Source: Apostichopus japonicus
Taxonomy: Eukaryota > Echinodermata > Holothuroidea > Aspidochirotida > Stichopodidae
Direction of reading: 5' to 3'
Assembly (NCBI RefSeq): GCF_037975245.1
Contig: NC_092569.1
Coordinates: 36,314,168 to 36,378,167, forward strand
Length of the DNA: 64,000 bases
The translations under genes were made by a program, and so were the position numbers. Shown here piece after piece: positions 11,840 through 23,723 of the stretch (within the stretch, counting starts at the first letter, position 1; each line of letters opens with the position of its first letter). The notes beneath the pieces were generated by a model that was given only the letters and a program-made list of their open reading frames with translations, was not told the origin of the DNA and searched no databases.

Positions 11840-14800
11840 TTATGATGCATTTGGAAGTGCCTTCTTGATAAACTCTTTCACATCAACCATTTCCTGCAGG
11901 AAAAGAACAAGAGAAGGGGTTTCAAAACACATTTTCAAAGAGTACCAAAACAAAGATTAAACACAAATCAACAGATAGATGCAGTTGTTTTTACATTTTC
12001 TTCTGTCAAGAGCATACTTTTGTTTGCATTAAGATGAAAGACTTTTCACCTTATACACAGTATTATGAGAGAGATTACCTCCACAGGTGGACATCACACT
12101 TGAGGTTTCAGTTTGTAATATCTAACCAATCGTAGCTGTGTAAGGCTCTTTGGGATAATGGAAGGTTTCACACCAAATGGGACATCTGGGAGCTGGGATG
12201 AATGTTTTCAACAGTTCCATGTAGTAGCACTCCTGAACTGTGCTGATTCATCCAATCTAATAAAGCTATATCTTAGGAGCTTTGGAATACTGGATATAAC
12301 TCTAGAAAAACAAGTTCCAACCCCCAACACTATATACAATCTATACTTCATTCATTTACATATCAGTTATTTGGGACTGCATATAAATAATTCAATGGCA
12401 TTCTATGAATCAGTGGTGCCTTGAGGAATGAGATGTGAGGGGCAGTGTTTCTGCAAACACAGACACAAACAACTGCACATATGAAGACAAAGTGTATCAT
12501 TTAATTCACAATACATTCATTAAAGACTACTCCTCACCGTTGGACTGGATGAATGCCCCATTCCGCCGTAATCCTTGAATGTAATATTAGGTAGTACTGA
12601 TTTTACTTTCTCATAGGACATTTTACCCAGGGCAAAATTCACCACTGGATCAGATGTGCCATGAGCTTGAAATACTGGAAAGGATTTATCTCCTTTAACT
12701 TCCTGGAAATAAGGTAAAATACAGGAAAAGAGAGAGAAAATGTTATAGCAAACAGATGAAAAGGTAGACAACATAAAACTTTGAGGGAGATATAAAACAA
12801 GATAGGTTCTTAATACGCAGTATAGAGGCCTAATAGTGCCTGCCAAAGGATTTCAATCTGGTCCACAAAAACAATTCGGTCCACAATCTTGTTCTTAACA
12901 GTTGGGACGGCCCTTAATGTCTCAAACTATTGCACCGAACCGGCTTACCGCGCACATTTAACTATTGCACCTAGCCTGTTTACCCCACACATTAAACTAT
13001 TGCACCTAGCCTGTTTACCCTGCACATTAAATTACTGCATTCAACAGCATCCCAACAGACTTACCCTGCACAATAAACTATTGCACCCAACCGGCTTACC
13101 CCGCACATTAAACTATAGCATCTAACCTGTTTACCCTGCACATTTAATTACTGCACCCAACAGCATTCCAACAGACTTGCCCTGCACAATGAACTATTGC
13201 ACCCAACCAGCTTACCCGCACATTAAGCTATTGCACCTAGCCTGTTTACCATGCAAAATAAACTAAAGCACCCAACCCACTTACCCTGCACAATAAACTA
13301 TTGCATCTAACCTGTTTACCCTGCACATTAAATTACTGCACCCAACCGACTTACCCTGCACAATAAACTATTGCACCCAACCAGCTTGCCCTGCACATTA
13401 AACTACTGCATCCAACCTGGCTTATCCCATACATTGTTCAACCTCTGTAAATTGAGATTATGGTTCTCTCTGGCCCTTTGTTATACTTATATTTCTCTGC
13501 TCCTCTCTGCTTAACTTGAAAAATTGAACTCATAGCTGGAGGAACCACCAAATGATTAGGCCACTTGAGGTTAACTAACAGATACTGTAACTGCATCATC
13601 TTGAGTGAGAAATATAGTTGATGTTCTTACTGAACAATACAATAATTAATTAAGAGCAGAGAGAATCTGTGGTATTGTGTGTTGTTATTGCTGGTCTTTT
13701 CCTCTTTAATTTACCATCACAGCCACAAAATGAAGAGGTTAAAGTTCAACCAATCCTACTTTAACACTATTTACAAGACTCACTCAGTAAGATTACTGGA
13801 AAGTTTGGACACTAAGGGTCATTTCTTAATGTTCTCTATATTCCAAAGCCGGAATGAGAAAGTTGAAACACCCAATTCAATATAGAAGATATTTTACAGC
13901 CATGGTATTGCCATTGACAAATACATGCATACCGAACAGTATGGAATGTTTCCTCTGCTGGTACAGGTTACTGGTCTGAAGTATAAACTTACCCAATACT
14001 TGGTGTTTTATATGGCATTTCATTGATGTTTTATCAAAAGGTCAAAATAACGAGGAATTGTGGTGTACTATAAATGGATAAAACCAGTGGCGTAGGAAGG
14101 TACTTATGAGTGGGGGGGGCTGAAGACTGATGGCCGACCTGGGGGAGGGGTCTAAATGATTTTTTTTACATTTCCAGGTGGCCTCAGATGCAATTTGGTG
14201 CAATATAGCACACTTCAACCCACCCACTCCATTTTGTATATAATTTTGCATTTTCACCTGGCCTTAGATACAATTTGGTGCTCCAAATGAGATTTTTTTC
14301 TCATTTGGAAATGAAAAAGGGGTTTTCTGACTTGCGAACCGGGGGGGGGGGGGGGTGGAATGATACTTCCGCCCCTCCATATTTTTTTTTGGTGCCCCCA
14401 GCCCCCCCCCCCCCCCCGGTTCCTACGCCTACTACTATTCTTATTTTCCTACTCTGGCACTGTGCAGGTTTTGATTCTGTACAGATTTTATTAAGTATTG
14501 TTAAGGAGTTGATATTGACCAATGTAAGGATTTAAAATATCAGAGATATCAGTTGAACAATGATAATGGCAATTACAACCAATTGCTCAAATCTTCATCT
14601 GGCAACTCAGATTGTAACTACATATTTCTCTTTGATGAAACTGTATAAAAGCACAAAATAACACTTGCAAGTAAATTAATGATAACTGATTCTCAAGAGA
14701 AAAGTCATAAAAAAAAAAACTCACTTTCAAAATTTTTGCATGAAGAGGAAGCCAAGTGCTCAAAAGAATCAAACCACCAATTTTCTTGTTCATTGTTAGA

Positions 14801-17800
14801 GCAGCATGTAATGCAACAGCGCCCCCTTGTGAAAAGCCACCGATTATTATTCGGTCCGACGGAATTCCTTTCTTTTCCTCATCTTGGACTAAAGACTGTA
14901 CTGCAAATTCCATCAAAATATGAAAGAAAAGTAATGATTACTCAAATATCAATTATGAAAGCTTCTGTTGATTTTAACTATTCTCTTAAAAGAAATAACT
15001 TTGAGTTAGTTTAAATGAATATTTTTTACTGTTATTAATTTTGATTCGTAACAGATGAAATTGAAAAATCTATATTGTCAGAAAATGTTGTCATGATGAA
15101 ATGACTAAGTCTCTGGAATACTAAATATACCAACTTATTCTTAGAGACTCATTCAATTTTGTGAAACATACTAATCAAAGAATAATTCATATTCAGCAAT
15201 CTCAGTAAGCAATACTGAGTACACTCATAAATGTCAATACAGATTGATCATATCATCACATATGGTGGATTGTAGGCATATTTCAATCACAGGACTCCCT
15301 CGTTTAAGACTCCTAACTTCCACCTTCGAGGATTGATTTGGTAAAGTATTCCCCAACCTGGCAGCCCACTTACTCCATCAATCAAATCTTTTTTTGCTAT
15401 AACTTATTTGAGTGTTTTTCTCACTTACAATTTAAACTAGCCTTTTTGATTCCTGCTTCATCTTCAGGCCCAGAGAATGAGAGTAACTTGAGTGTTTTTC
15501 TCACTTACAATTTAGACTAGCCTGTTTGATTCCTGCTTCATCTTCAGGCCCAGAGAATGAGAGTAACTTGAGTGTTTTTCTCACTTACAATTTAAACTAG
15601 CCTGTTTGATTCCTGCTTCATCTTCAGGCCCGGAGAATGAGAGTAACTTGAGTGTTTTTCTCACTTACAATTTAAACTAGACTGTTTGATTCCTGCTTCA
15701 TCTTCAGGCCCAGAGAATGAGAGTAACTTGAGTGTTTTTCTCACTTACAATTTAAACTAGCCTGTTTGATTCTTGCTTCATCTTCAGGCCCAGAGAATGA
15801 GAGTGACTGGATGTCAAACCATGAGGGCATCGTGTTTTTCTCACTTACAATTTAAACTAGCCTGTTTGATTCCTGCTTCATCTTCAGGCCCAGAGAATGA
15901 GAGTGACTGGATGTCAAACCATGAGGGCATCTTCATACCATGATTCAATGACACACTTTGAACAGGCCTGTATGATCAAAATGAGAATGAAATGAATGAG
16001 AAATAATACTCTTAAAGTACACAGAATAAATTACAGACCAACCGACCAAGTCCACAATCAGCTTGATTAGAAGTTTTACTCAATTAAGGACTTTTTATAA
16101 CATTTCCTGCTTAAATAGACACAGAATTAACTGATAGTAACTTGAAGTTAAAACTCATTTAGTAGTTGGTACTTTTCCTGCTTACAAAGACACAGAATTA
16201 ACTGATAGTAACTTGAAGTTAAAACTCATTTAGTCATTGGTACTTTTCCTGCTTACAAAGACACATAATTAACTTATAGTATCTTGAAGTTAAACTAATT
16301 TAGTCATTGATACTTTTCCTGCTTACAAAGACACAGAATTAACTTATAGTATCTTGAAGTTAAACTAATTTAGTCGTTGATACTTTTCCTGCTTACAAAG
16401 ACACAGAATTAACTGATAGTAACTTGAAGTTAAATTCATTAATTCATTTGTACATTTCCTACTTACAAAGACACAGAATTAACTGATAGTCACTTGAAGT
16501 TAAACTCATGTAGTCATTGGTACCTTTTCCTGCATACAAAAGCACAGAAATAACTAACCCTAGGCTAGGGTACTTTAATATGAACTGAAGTGTACATTGT
16601 AATCACCAATCACAAAAGATAAAGTAGTCACAGTTGGGTGGTGCTGTTCTGATGACAAACAGTTCCACACATGCCCTTTCAGTAAAATACACAGAAACCA
16701 GAAATACTTCCAAATTACAATATAAAGAACTGAATTTAGGAATGAAATAAAACCAGTTATGTAATGACCTAAGACACTTACGCATGTGGGCAAGAATATC
16801 TGATATAGTCTTCCTTAATACCACTAAAGCCATCACACCAGCCATGCCTGAAATGTAACAAAGAAAGATTGAAACTGAATACATTATTTCAGGCATTTAA
16901 ATACAAAACCAATACCAGTCTGGCACTGAAATACTACACACAGAGAAGAAACCATTTTAACAATATCAAACCTGAGAGATAACTACCTCTCAAGCTTGAC
17001 AGATGTAAAAATTATCCTAAAGATGCTACAGCTTGTCAGTAACTCTCACAACAGTTTTCTGCAAGAAACTCAAATAAATTGAGTATCACAAAGGTCCTCA
17101 AGTTAAACATGTAAATAGAATTGAAATTCCAAACAGTTACTTACCCTGTATCCCCGAGTCCATGAAGAAAGAAAACCTGTAAGAAACGAAAGAGACAGGA
17201 ATATCCATGATCTATTTAAGTTTTGTTGAAGCTTTTTGAACCCAAGGGTTAGGGAATCCTATCACTGCTCATTTGAAACCCTGTTCATGTGAGGATCACC
17301 AGGCTTAAATGATGCCTTCCTCTTCTCAATGGGTAATGCCCATGCAGGTATACAATTGTCACAATCATTTCTGCTCAGACTGGGACTGTTAGAGGAGCGT
17401 GTACCTCAGCATCAGACCACTCTCAAATACTGATATAGATGAAGGTACTCCATTTGAATAGGGCAAGAGAGTCTGCTTCCTGGTGGATTTATAACTAATA
17501 AGCGATTGGTTGTGGGGCTCTAACTGCTACACCAGTATATATACAGTAAGTTCACTCTCATTAACATACGGTTTTGCTTATTACAGGATGATTTTAGGCA
17601 GAAAGTGTGTGCTACTACATCACAGTTCATCAAACAAAACAATTGGTTAAAGTAATGTTTCTGTATATTCTCCTAGTGTTTAAAATATTCACATTTAAAG
17701 TATGTCAATTGCCTAAGATGTTCCTTTAAGATGAAATAGAAGAAAAGGTTGGGTCTTTGGTGATGGAATAAGGGGAGAGCAAAGTTTGTGACTTCAAAAA

Positions 17801-18096
17801 TATGTAATTTATTGCTTGCAAAGTATAGTATATTGTGGTACATTGATCCAATCCTAGCATAACAGCTTGTTCTGTTACTGAGATATAACATACAAATCTT
17901 GATGTTTATATTATTTGGGCAATAATCTGTGATATCTTCTGTTACATGTAACGTGTTTCCTGTTTAATTCAAGATTACATCAAAGTTGCCAGATTTGACT
18001 ATGTTCATGAAGCAGTGATTGTTGAATACTTACAGTAGCTGTGTGGTTAGCCTTTGGGTTAACATCTGCTGACTTGGTTGCAGCCATCACATTCAT
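11840..18096 (-). CDS. LYPLA1: Acyl-protein thioesterase 1 / lysophospholipase I (seven coding exons)
   Basis: Minus-strand exons are 18034-18096, 17145-17176 (only 32 bp), 16782-16847, 15849-15967, 14725-14900, 12538-12702 and 11840-11893. All junctions are GT-AG and phases close to 224 codons plus TAA; the vertebrate enzyme is about 230. It is an alpha/beta hydrolase that removes palmitate from S-acylated proteins in the cytosol and also acts on lysophospholipids. Visible landmarks are HGLGDTG (26-32), MPSWFDI, the nucleophile Ser117 in GGFSQGG, Asp170 in GTSDPVV and His202 in GMGHSS, followed by the family's C-terminal EMVDVKEFIKKALP. ATG at 18096 and ATG at 18087 are both possible; the second has the better context (G at -3 and +4). 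An upstream frame continues to 18234 but is not conserved, and a 5' untranslated exon may lie farther out. Introns hold three minisatellites and a hAT remnant. Confidence 0.92.
12172..12325. repeat. Dispersed repeat shared with 3170-3313, in last intron
   Basis: Within the final intron of the thioesterase gene. It resembles 3170-3313 over about 150 bases, including TGTGCTGATTCATCCAAT. Confidence 0.7.
12895..13440. repeat. Intronic minisatellite, about 34-38 bp units
   Basis: About fourteen units of the type CTATTGCACCCAACCGGCTTACCCTGCACATTAAA, with unit variants (AGCATCCCAACAGACTTACC) that alternate irregularly. It fills part of the intron between the 14725 and 12702 exons of the thioesterase gene. 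Degenerate units also occur at 2308-2370. On the gene strand each unit contains GCAGGGTAAG, a cryptic acceptor-donor-like string. Confidence 0.88.
14085..14433. mobile_element. Degenerate hAT-like element in an intron
   Basis: The left end CAGTGGCGTAGGAAGG and right end GGTTCCTACGCC form an imperfect inverted repeat around a G- and C-tract-rich interior with an internally repeated CAATTTGGTGC segment. No clear target duplication was found, so boundaries at the right are approximate. It resembles the better-preserved hAT elements elsewhere in the window. Confidence 0.6.
15410..15848 (-). repeat. Tandem array of the thioesterase exon-4 end plus its splice donor
   Basis: Five extra copies follow the true exon 15849-15967 on the gene strand. 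Four have an exact or near 80-bp spacing (cttacaattt donor complements at about 15424, 15504, 15584, 15664) and one is longer, about 101 bp. Each repeats roughly 55-85 bases of exon 4, coding for GPEDEAGIKQASLN, and then AATT/GTAAGTGAG and 20 bases of intron. The longest also repeats MPSWFDIQSL. None has the exon's acceptor, so only the first copy can be spliced in from upstream, but each carries a usable-looking donor. Confidence 0.9.
16080..16560. repeat. Intronic minisatellite, about 71-bp units
   Basis: About six to seven copies of a unit containing TTTCCTGCTTACAAAGACAC and AGAATTAACTGATAGTAACT, in the intron between the 16782-16847 and 15849-15967 exons. The complementary strand reads TTTGTAAGCAGG in each unit. 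Confidence 0.88.
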
Positions 18097-19099
18097 AAAT
18101 GTTTCTTGGAAACCAAACGTTGATGAGAAACAATGGGTGCTCAGTATGGTGGTCAAACGTAACAGGTGGCCAGCTGTATGAAGTCCACTTGGTTGACCCC
18201 TTACAGACACCCGAGTCAAGACTTGGCCAAGCATTCAAGATGAATGGGTCTGGAGATAAATTCAACATGCTCTCATCTATGAAGAGGTGAATACTTACGA
18301 ACAATGAACTTAAGCTCTTAAAAATGTATGTTATGTGAGCACACATACCAAAAAGTAAACATACCAAAAAGTCTAGCACATTAATTTCATTTAAAGAAAT
18401 CAAGCAGCATTGAGGTCTTTGCTTGTCATGTTTATTTAAGGTCTCTATGTATCATGGCGACTACTGGTTAAAGCCACAAAATATGAACTTGTTCTTGAAA
18501 TAACATAAACATTATAAACATCTAAAATTCTATTTATGACTTTGAAATAAGTTCTAATGATCATTGTTCAGTAAGTGAGAGATAGATAACTCTTAAGCCT
18601 ATTCCATGATAGTTGGTATTGCATGTGGAGCTTGCAAAACAAACCTCATACAGCACACACCTCACAGTTGCACACTGAGTGATTCCTAGATGAGGGCCGC
18701 TCAACAGAAGCATAACATTTGATTTCCCCTTACAGTTTGTATACACAGTTTTACACATAAGCCCAGTTTACTTTCTATGCAGCCTCTAGTTTTGGTTGTG
18801 TGTCTGTCTGAACTAGGTCAAACCTGCAGTGCAATTACCATAGCCATTCCTAGATTCCAGATTGTAATATTTACAAAGTTTTAAGGAGGATTTAGAGGTG
18901 ACCAACTACTGTACCATTTTCTGTTGGTCACATGCCAAAAAGATTTTCAAGTAACTGCCTGCCAGCATATGATTTGTTTGATCTATTTACACTATGACTT
19001 ATGGTGATGGTCTTGAAATGGCATGATTAAGATTCAAGATAAATATGAGAAAAGGAAGCCCAACAACTGAGGTCAAGCATAAAAAATACTTTTAATAAT
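18097..19099. other. 5' flank of the thioesterase gene, no separate gene seen
   Basis: On the minus strand, TTTGGTTTCCAAG just upstream of the coding start could be the acceptor for a 5' untranslated exon ending in the coding exon. No other feature is recognisable. Confidence 0.4.
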
Positions 19100-19377
19100 C
19101 AAAGTGGCTATTCTTACGACTAGTCGTAACAATAATTCCCTTTTACGCATGCGCAGTTGCTTTAACGCAGCTATTTTTACGACTAGGAGTACTATTTTTA
19201 CGACTAGGAGTAACAATATTTCCCGGTTAGGGGTTGGGTTAGGTTAGGGTTAGGGGTAAGGGTTACCGCTACTACATGCGAAGTTGCTTTATTTACTTTA
19301 TAGCGCATGAATTCGCCAATGTCGTAAGAATAGTTAATAAATAATTGTTACGACTAGTCGTAAGAATAGCCACGGCC
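19100..19377. mobile_element. MITE with 9-bp target duplication (Mutator-like)
   Basis: About 27 bases of near-perfect terminal inverted repeat (TGGCTATTCTTACGACTAGT and its complement) bound a 278-bp element. TTTAATAAT occurs at 19091-19099 and again at 19378-19386, a 9-bp duplication as made by Mutator-like transposases. Inside are two more TACGACTAGGAGTA units, repeated GCATGCGCAGTTGCTTTA-like segments and a telomere-like GGTTAGGGTTAGGGG tract at about 19225-19262. No ORF. Confidence 0.8.
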
Positions 19378-19565
19378 TTTAATAATAGCTAGGCCCAGGC
19401 ATTCAAAAGCCATTGTTTTCTTTTTTAGTTTTTTTTTATCACACAATCTATGGGACTGTACTGTAAGTTATGTAACAAAGTTATCTTACAGCAGGCATTG
19501 GTTCGTTTATCCGGCATAGCTTAAGTTCCAGTGGGCCTGCAATTCATTCTTATATTCTTGCTACT

Positions 19566-22168
19566 GGGCCATTCCACACCAAGTGGTCCCAACATGGCAA
19601 AATTAGAAAGGGTTATTAGATGTCTAACTTTGTGTTTAATTGAAAGTAAGAAGGTTAGACTTTCTTAAACTGTTAAAGTTTTCTTCTTCTGATTTCTCAA
19701 TCTTGGGTTATAGCAATGAGTATCCATCTCAAACTGTAGGCACCTTCACTGTGAATTATCAAACAATAATTTAAAGTAGAAAAAATCCTTAAATGAAAGG
19801 AAAGTACAAGCTTTCTTTTAATGTGGCAGTTAAATGCAGTCTGCTAATCTATTTAATAACAAAATTTAACAAATTTTCTTTGTTACTGTTAACACAGATT
19901 ATGTTAAAAATGCCACACTCAGGCTGTGACTTACGTGACAAGAATAAGAGCAAATGTTTTCCTCACATGATATGTAGTGTGCTAGAGCAAAGTGAGCTAC
20001 AATTGAAAAGGTAGCTATAAAGATTGATCTGTAATACCACCACTTTTGATAAATTTAAGAAACTTTAACAAATTTATGGACTCCAGAAATGTGTGACTTA
20101 CGTGACGTCACGTAAGTCACAAAGGGAAGTGTAACTTACGTGACAAGTTAATTCTCAACACTTTCACACAGTTTTGATGTCTTTTATACTATAAAAAGTT
20201 TATAACACCTTCCTCTTTATCAAAGATACCTACTCAGTTTTAAAATTCAGTAACAATATTTATAATTGAAGTAAAATTGAAAGGTTACATAAGTGAATTG
20301 CAAAAAATGTCTCAAACAGCTCAAACTAAGAACAATATTTCTTGTTACCTTAAAGTCTCATGACGGGTTTGCCAAATTTAAACTTCAACTTTTCCAGTTT
20401 ACTGCACTGAAAGCTCAGTGAGAATGACACCCTTTTATGCAGTTTCCATATCAATATTCGTTATTTTTATTTGTTTATATATGTCCATAAACAACAGATT
20501 TCTTAGCAAGTCCATAGATTCTACAAAATTCAATCAAAATGTGCAAACCCAGCCGGCAGATCATGCGCCAATCAAATCTCTCTGTTTTGTTTACAACGGT
20601 TATGCCTAGGACTACAGTACTTTCACTTTCGTGGCTCTCCTGTGGTAGGTTTGTTCTCGTGAATTGTATCTTTCTTTCATTCTCTTGAATAGTATCTTTC
20701 TTTCGGTCTTACTGATTTACAGTACGTTGCAAAATTGTATCATTTCCTTCCATTGCAATGAATAAACAGGTATTTTCAAGAGTTTCCTCCGTTAATTGGG
20801 TAAAAAAAAGTGGACGATAAGAGTATAAGTAAAGTAGGTTACATTTGTGTAATGAACGTGCTGATATGGGCAGTTGCAATGATTTTACAGTAAATCGTTC
20901 GCATCATACGGGCAGAAAATAAATTTCTTTTGTTTGATTGCGACAGTTTTCTCCATTAAACCCCCCTGGTCAGAGTGCATTTAGAAGTTAAGAAACATTG
21001 AATCTGCTTCAGAACTTTTGTTTTCCGAATTTCATCAGCAAACACGTATTGAGACTTCTTTAAATGTGAATTGCAGTCTTCCCCTGAAATGCACAAGGTG
21101 CTTCAGGGGGTAAAATTTGTTTTAATAATGTTTTCGGGCTGGTAGAAGATTTTATCTACCGTAAGAGGCCATTTCCACATTGTGGTGGTGGCAGGAACCA
21201 TATTTGTAACCTCTCCTGGGTACAGTACATCATCATATTTTACAACAACCCTGTCATCTACCTTAATATGAGAGGTCAGAGCTGGGAGAACAACTTAAGT
21301 AACTGACATTAGTGGATCTCCTTCAGTATCTAATGCAGTTTTCCAAATACACATCTTGACACCTTCTGCCTTTACCCCATGGATTTATATGGATTAATTA
21401 TTTTAATCCAAATTCCCAAAAGTGACTAAAGTGTTACCAAAAAGGTTTAGATTATAACCAAAAATGTAGAAATGCAAATACATTTTAAGTATTCTGTATT
21501 AACCAGTCTAGAAAAACTTGTTTACTCCTAATTAAGAAACTATTTAGCTACTGTAGCACTTAAGTTAAGATATTTCGCAGAACTAGTCTATAGGACTTTT
21601 TGTGTACAAGTGAACTTCTAGATTCTATTTTTATGTGGAATAGACCCCTCCCCTTCCCCCAATCTCAATATAATGAACTTGTAAACATGTCCTTAGCCTG
21701 TGTTACTTGTATCTTTGGAAACTGTGAGAGGAAACTGAGCAGTTTCACACGTGTGACTTACGTGACAATTTTTTGCGACTTACGTGACGTCGCTAATTTG
21801 CATACGAATACCGGTATAAAATGCATATCAATTAAATTTTACCTTGAAGTTATTCCTCAATGTGTCCTTTTCAGATATAATAGGCAATTTAGCAGATTTC
21901 TCTCAATACTTCACAGGATTTATTGATTTCCTTCAAAAAGTTGAAATTCTTCATTTCTCTGCGTGACTTACGTGACACAAGTTGAGGGCGCTATAATTCG
22001 CAATGGGAAAGCATTAACGTTTTGCAGTGGTGACAGAATTTATTGTGGGTATTCAAAGTTCAGGAATGATAGGCATATGACTTAACTCTAGACTTGCACT
22101 GAACTGGAGATTGAAAACAAGTGTCAAATGTCTCTCTGATTTGTGACTTACGTGACGTGGAATGGCCC
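19566..22168. mobile_element. 2.6-kb terminal-inverted-repeat element with repeated GTGACTTACGTGAC motif
   Basis: The ends are GGGCCATTCCAC and its exact complement, flanked by TACT on both sides (19562-19565 and 22169-22172), a likely 4-bp target duplication. The interior carries seven or more copies of GTGACTTACGTGAC or close variants (19926, 20093, inverted at 20107, 20131, 21753, 21775, 21963, 22143). The last directly abuts the right terminal repeat. No frame above about 110 codons exists, so no transposase is encoded. Superfamily is uncertain. Confidence 0.75.
20092..20121. repeat. 30-bp perfect palindrome made of two motif copies
   Basis: Two GTGACTTACGTGAC motifs meet head to head and form a perfect 30-bp palindrome centred on TGACGTCA, which is also a cAMP-response-element core. 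It lies inside the 2.6-kb element. A transposase or host bZIP binding site is plausible (inference). Confidence 0.85.
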
Positions 22169-22696
22169 TACTGTATATTATAAATATTTTAAGTCATAGC
22201 CTAACGTGAGGCCTAGGCTAGACCTCAACCAGTAATACTATCCAGGTCATTTGATATGCAGACTCACTCGAACTAACAAAAATGCTCCAATGTTAAAGCT
22301 TTCGTTTCACAAGTTGATATCCTATGTCTGTGCTCCTTTTTTCAGGAATTTGGGGTGACAGGTGCCTTTCGTACCCCAAAACGACGATCATTCGCTGCCC
22401 TGGCAAGAGGTTTTTGATGTCAATTTTGGCAACTTATTTCGGCTATCATAAGTACAACATGAAATGGCTGAAATCTACGCCCCAAAATGGTTACACAATG
22501 CGACATTGTTGTATATTTTGGCACTAGTACAGCGGTTTAAATTTGCAAAAAGGGAGGACCTTTCATTTGATAACTACTATGCCCTCCACTAAGACTCCGC
22601 CTTTTATGCAAAACAGACTCGCAACCATGCTGACACATAACTTTCGACAACATTGAACGGAGTCGCGGTAGCAAGGGCTGAGGTTAGCACTACGAC

Positions 22697-22810
22697 GTTG
22701 TCACAGAGTGTTAGCACCAATCAAAATAGATCTTAAAGAAGGTTTGGGGTTTCAGCCAATCGCAGGCATTTCCTGGATAAACAACATGTCTGCGCCCTTG
22801 TGTAAACTTA
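22697..22810 (+). promoter_or_regulatory. Promoter-like block with two CCAAT boxes (copy A)
   Basis: Contains CACCAATCA and AGCCAATCGC. 54 consecutive bases (from GTTAGCACCAATCAAAATAG to CAGCCAATCGC) are identical to the complement of the block at 34974-35084, and similarity continues through ATGTCTGCGCCC and TGTAAAC. CCAAT pairs like these bind NF-Y in animal promoters. On the minus strand a TATA-like GCATAAAAGGCGG lies about 100 bases away at about 22590-22605, so transcription towards the thioesterase gene is conceivable but unproven. Confidence 0.5.
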
Positions 22811-23224
22811 TGCCGATCCTGGTTTCAGTAGTGTACATGGAATTACGCACTAATAGCCAAGGCCTATGCTAGTTACAGTCACTTTATTACGCTGAACAAC
22901 CAAAGTGAAGGCTTCAGTTCCTATTTTTGATATGAACGCAATGCATGTGTGCCCGGTGACTGTGCCGAGGACTAGCAGGTAAAAGTGTTCGGATTTTCAC
23001 AAAATAACGTTATTGCGTTACTTGACAAATTGACAATTCGTCCATATGAGTCAGTTACACACTGAGACGTGAGACTGGAGTAGGCTAGGCCCTAATAATT
23101 AAATAGGCAAAGGCCTAACGTTTACAGCTCGTATGGCACCTGTACCTATTTATCTGAAAACCAAACTCATGATGAGGGACGTGTTGAAGATTCATGTGGA
23201 TCTTCCAGGCAGGTAGGTCTAGGC

Positions 23225-23715
23225 CAGGGTTGTCCAACCTTTTGCAGAGGAGGGCCACATGGAATGATTATGATGAAGGAGGGGGCCGCATGAACCCTAG
23301 TCTACGCTCGATTTTTTGCCCGAAGCCCAAGGCAACAAAATGTGAGCACTGCGAGCAGAGCGCACTGATTATACAGTTTGTTATTCTGCCGATTCGAAGT
23401 AAGCTTTCACATTCATATGGTACGGATTCTAAAGTCAGGCCCTGATGGTACTACTGATTTATTTTCCGTCCTGATAAAACGGATGAATAAAGTTCAGCCG
23501 CCCGCCCCTCCCCCTCCACTGAGAGAGTGTCACAAAAACTGACCTGTATGCAGTTTTTTGGACGCAGAAGGTTCGGATGATGATTATATAGCTTCAAATT
23601 GTTATCAATATATCTGCTCACAAAAATTCTGCACCGTAGATAATCTCTGGCGGGCCGGACGCAGCCCTGAGGCCGGTCGGACTGTGGCCCGCGGGCCGTA
23701 GGTTGGACAACCCTG
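23225..23715. mobile_element. hAT-type MITE, 491 bp
   Basis: Terminal inverted repeats start CAGGGTTGTCCAACCT at the left and match the complement of the right end AGGTTGGACAACCCTG. The flanks are an exact 8-bp duplication, GTCTAGGC, at 23217-23224 and 23716-23723. The interior includes GGGCCGCAT/GCGGGCC-rich subterminal stretches. No transposase frame. Confidence 0.88.
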
Positions 23716-23723
23716 GTCTAGGC

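Noticed and set aside
11742-11960. 72-codon plus-strand frame starting MDEFAASERW
   Set aside because: It lies antisense to the last thioesterase exon, which has clear family similarity and splice sites on the minus strand.
12889-13125. 78-codon plus frame across the CACCCAACC repeat
   Set aside because: Minisatellite artefact inside an intron of a gene on the other strand.
17980-18234. N-terminal extension of the thioesterase (MLGQVLTRVSV...)
   Set aside because: Open in frame but unlike the family N-terminus. A splice acceptor-like TTTCCAAG lies between it and the conserved part, and the ATG at 18087 has a better context.
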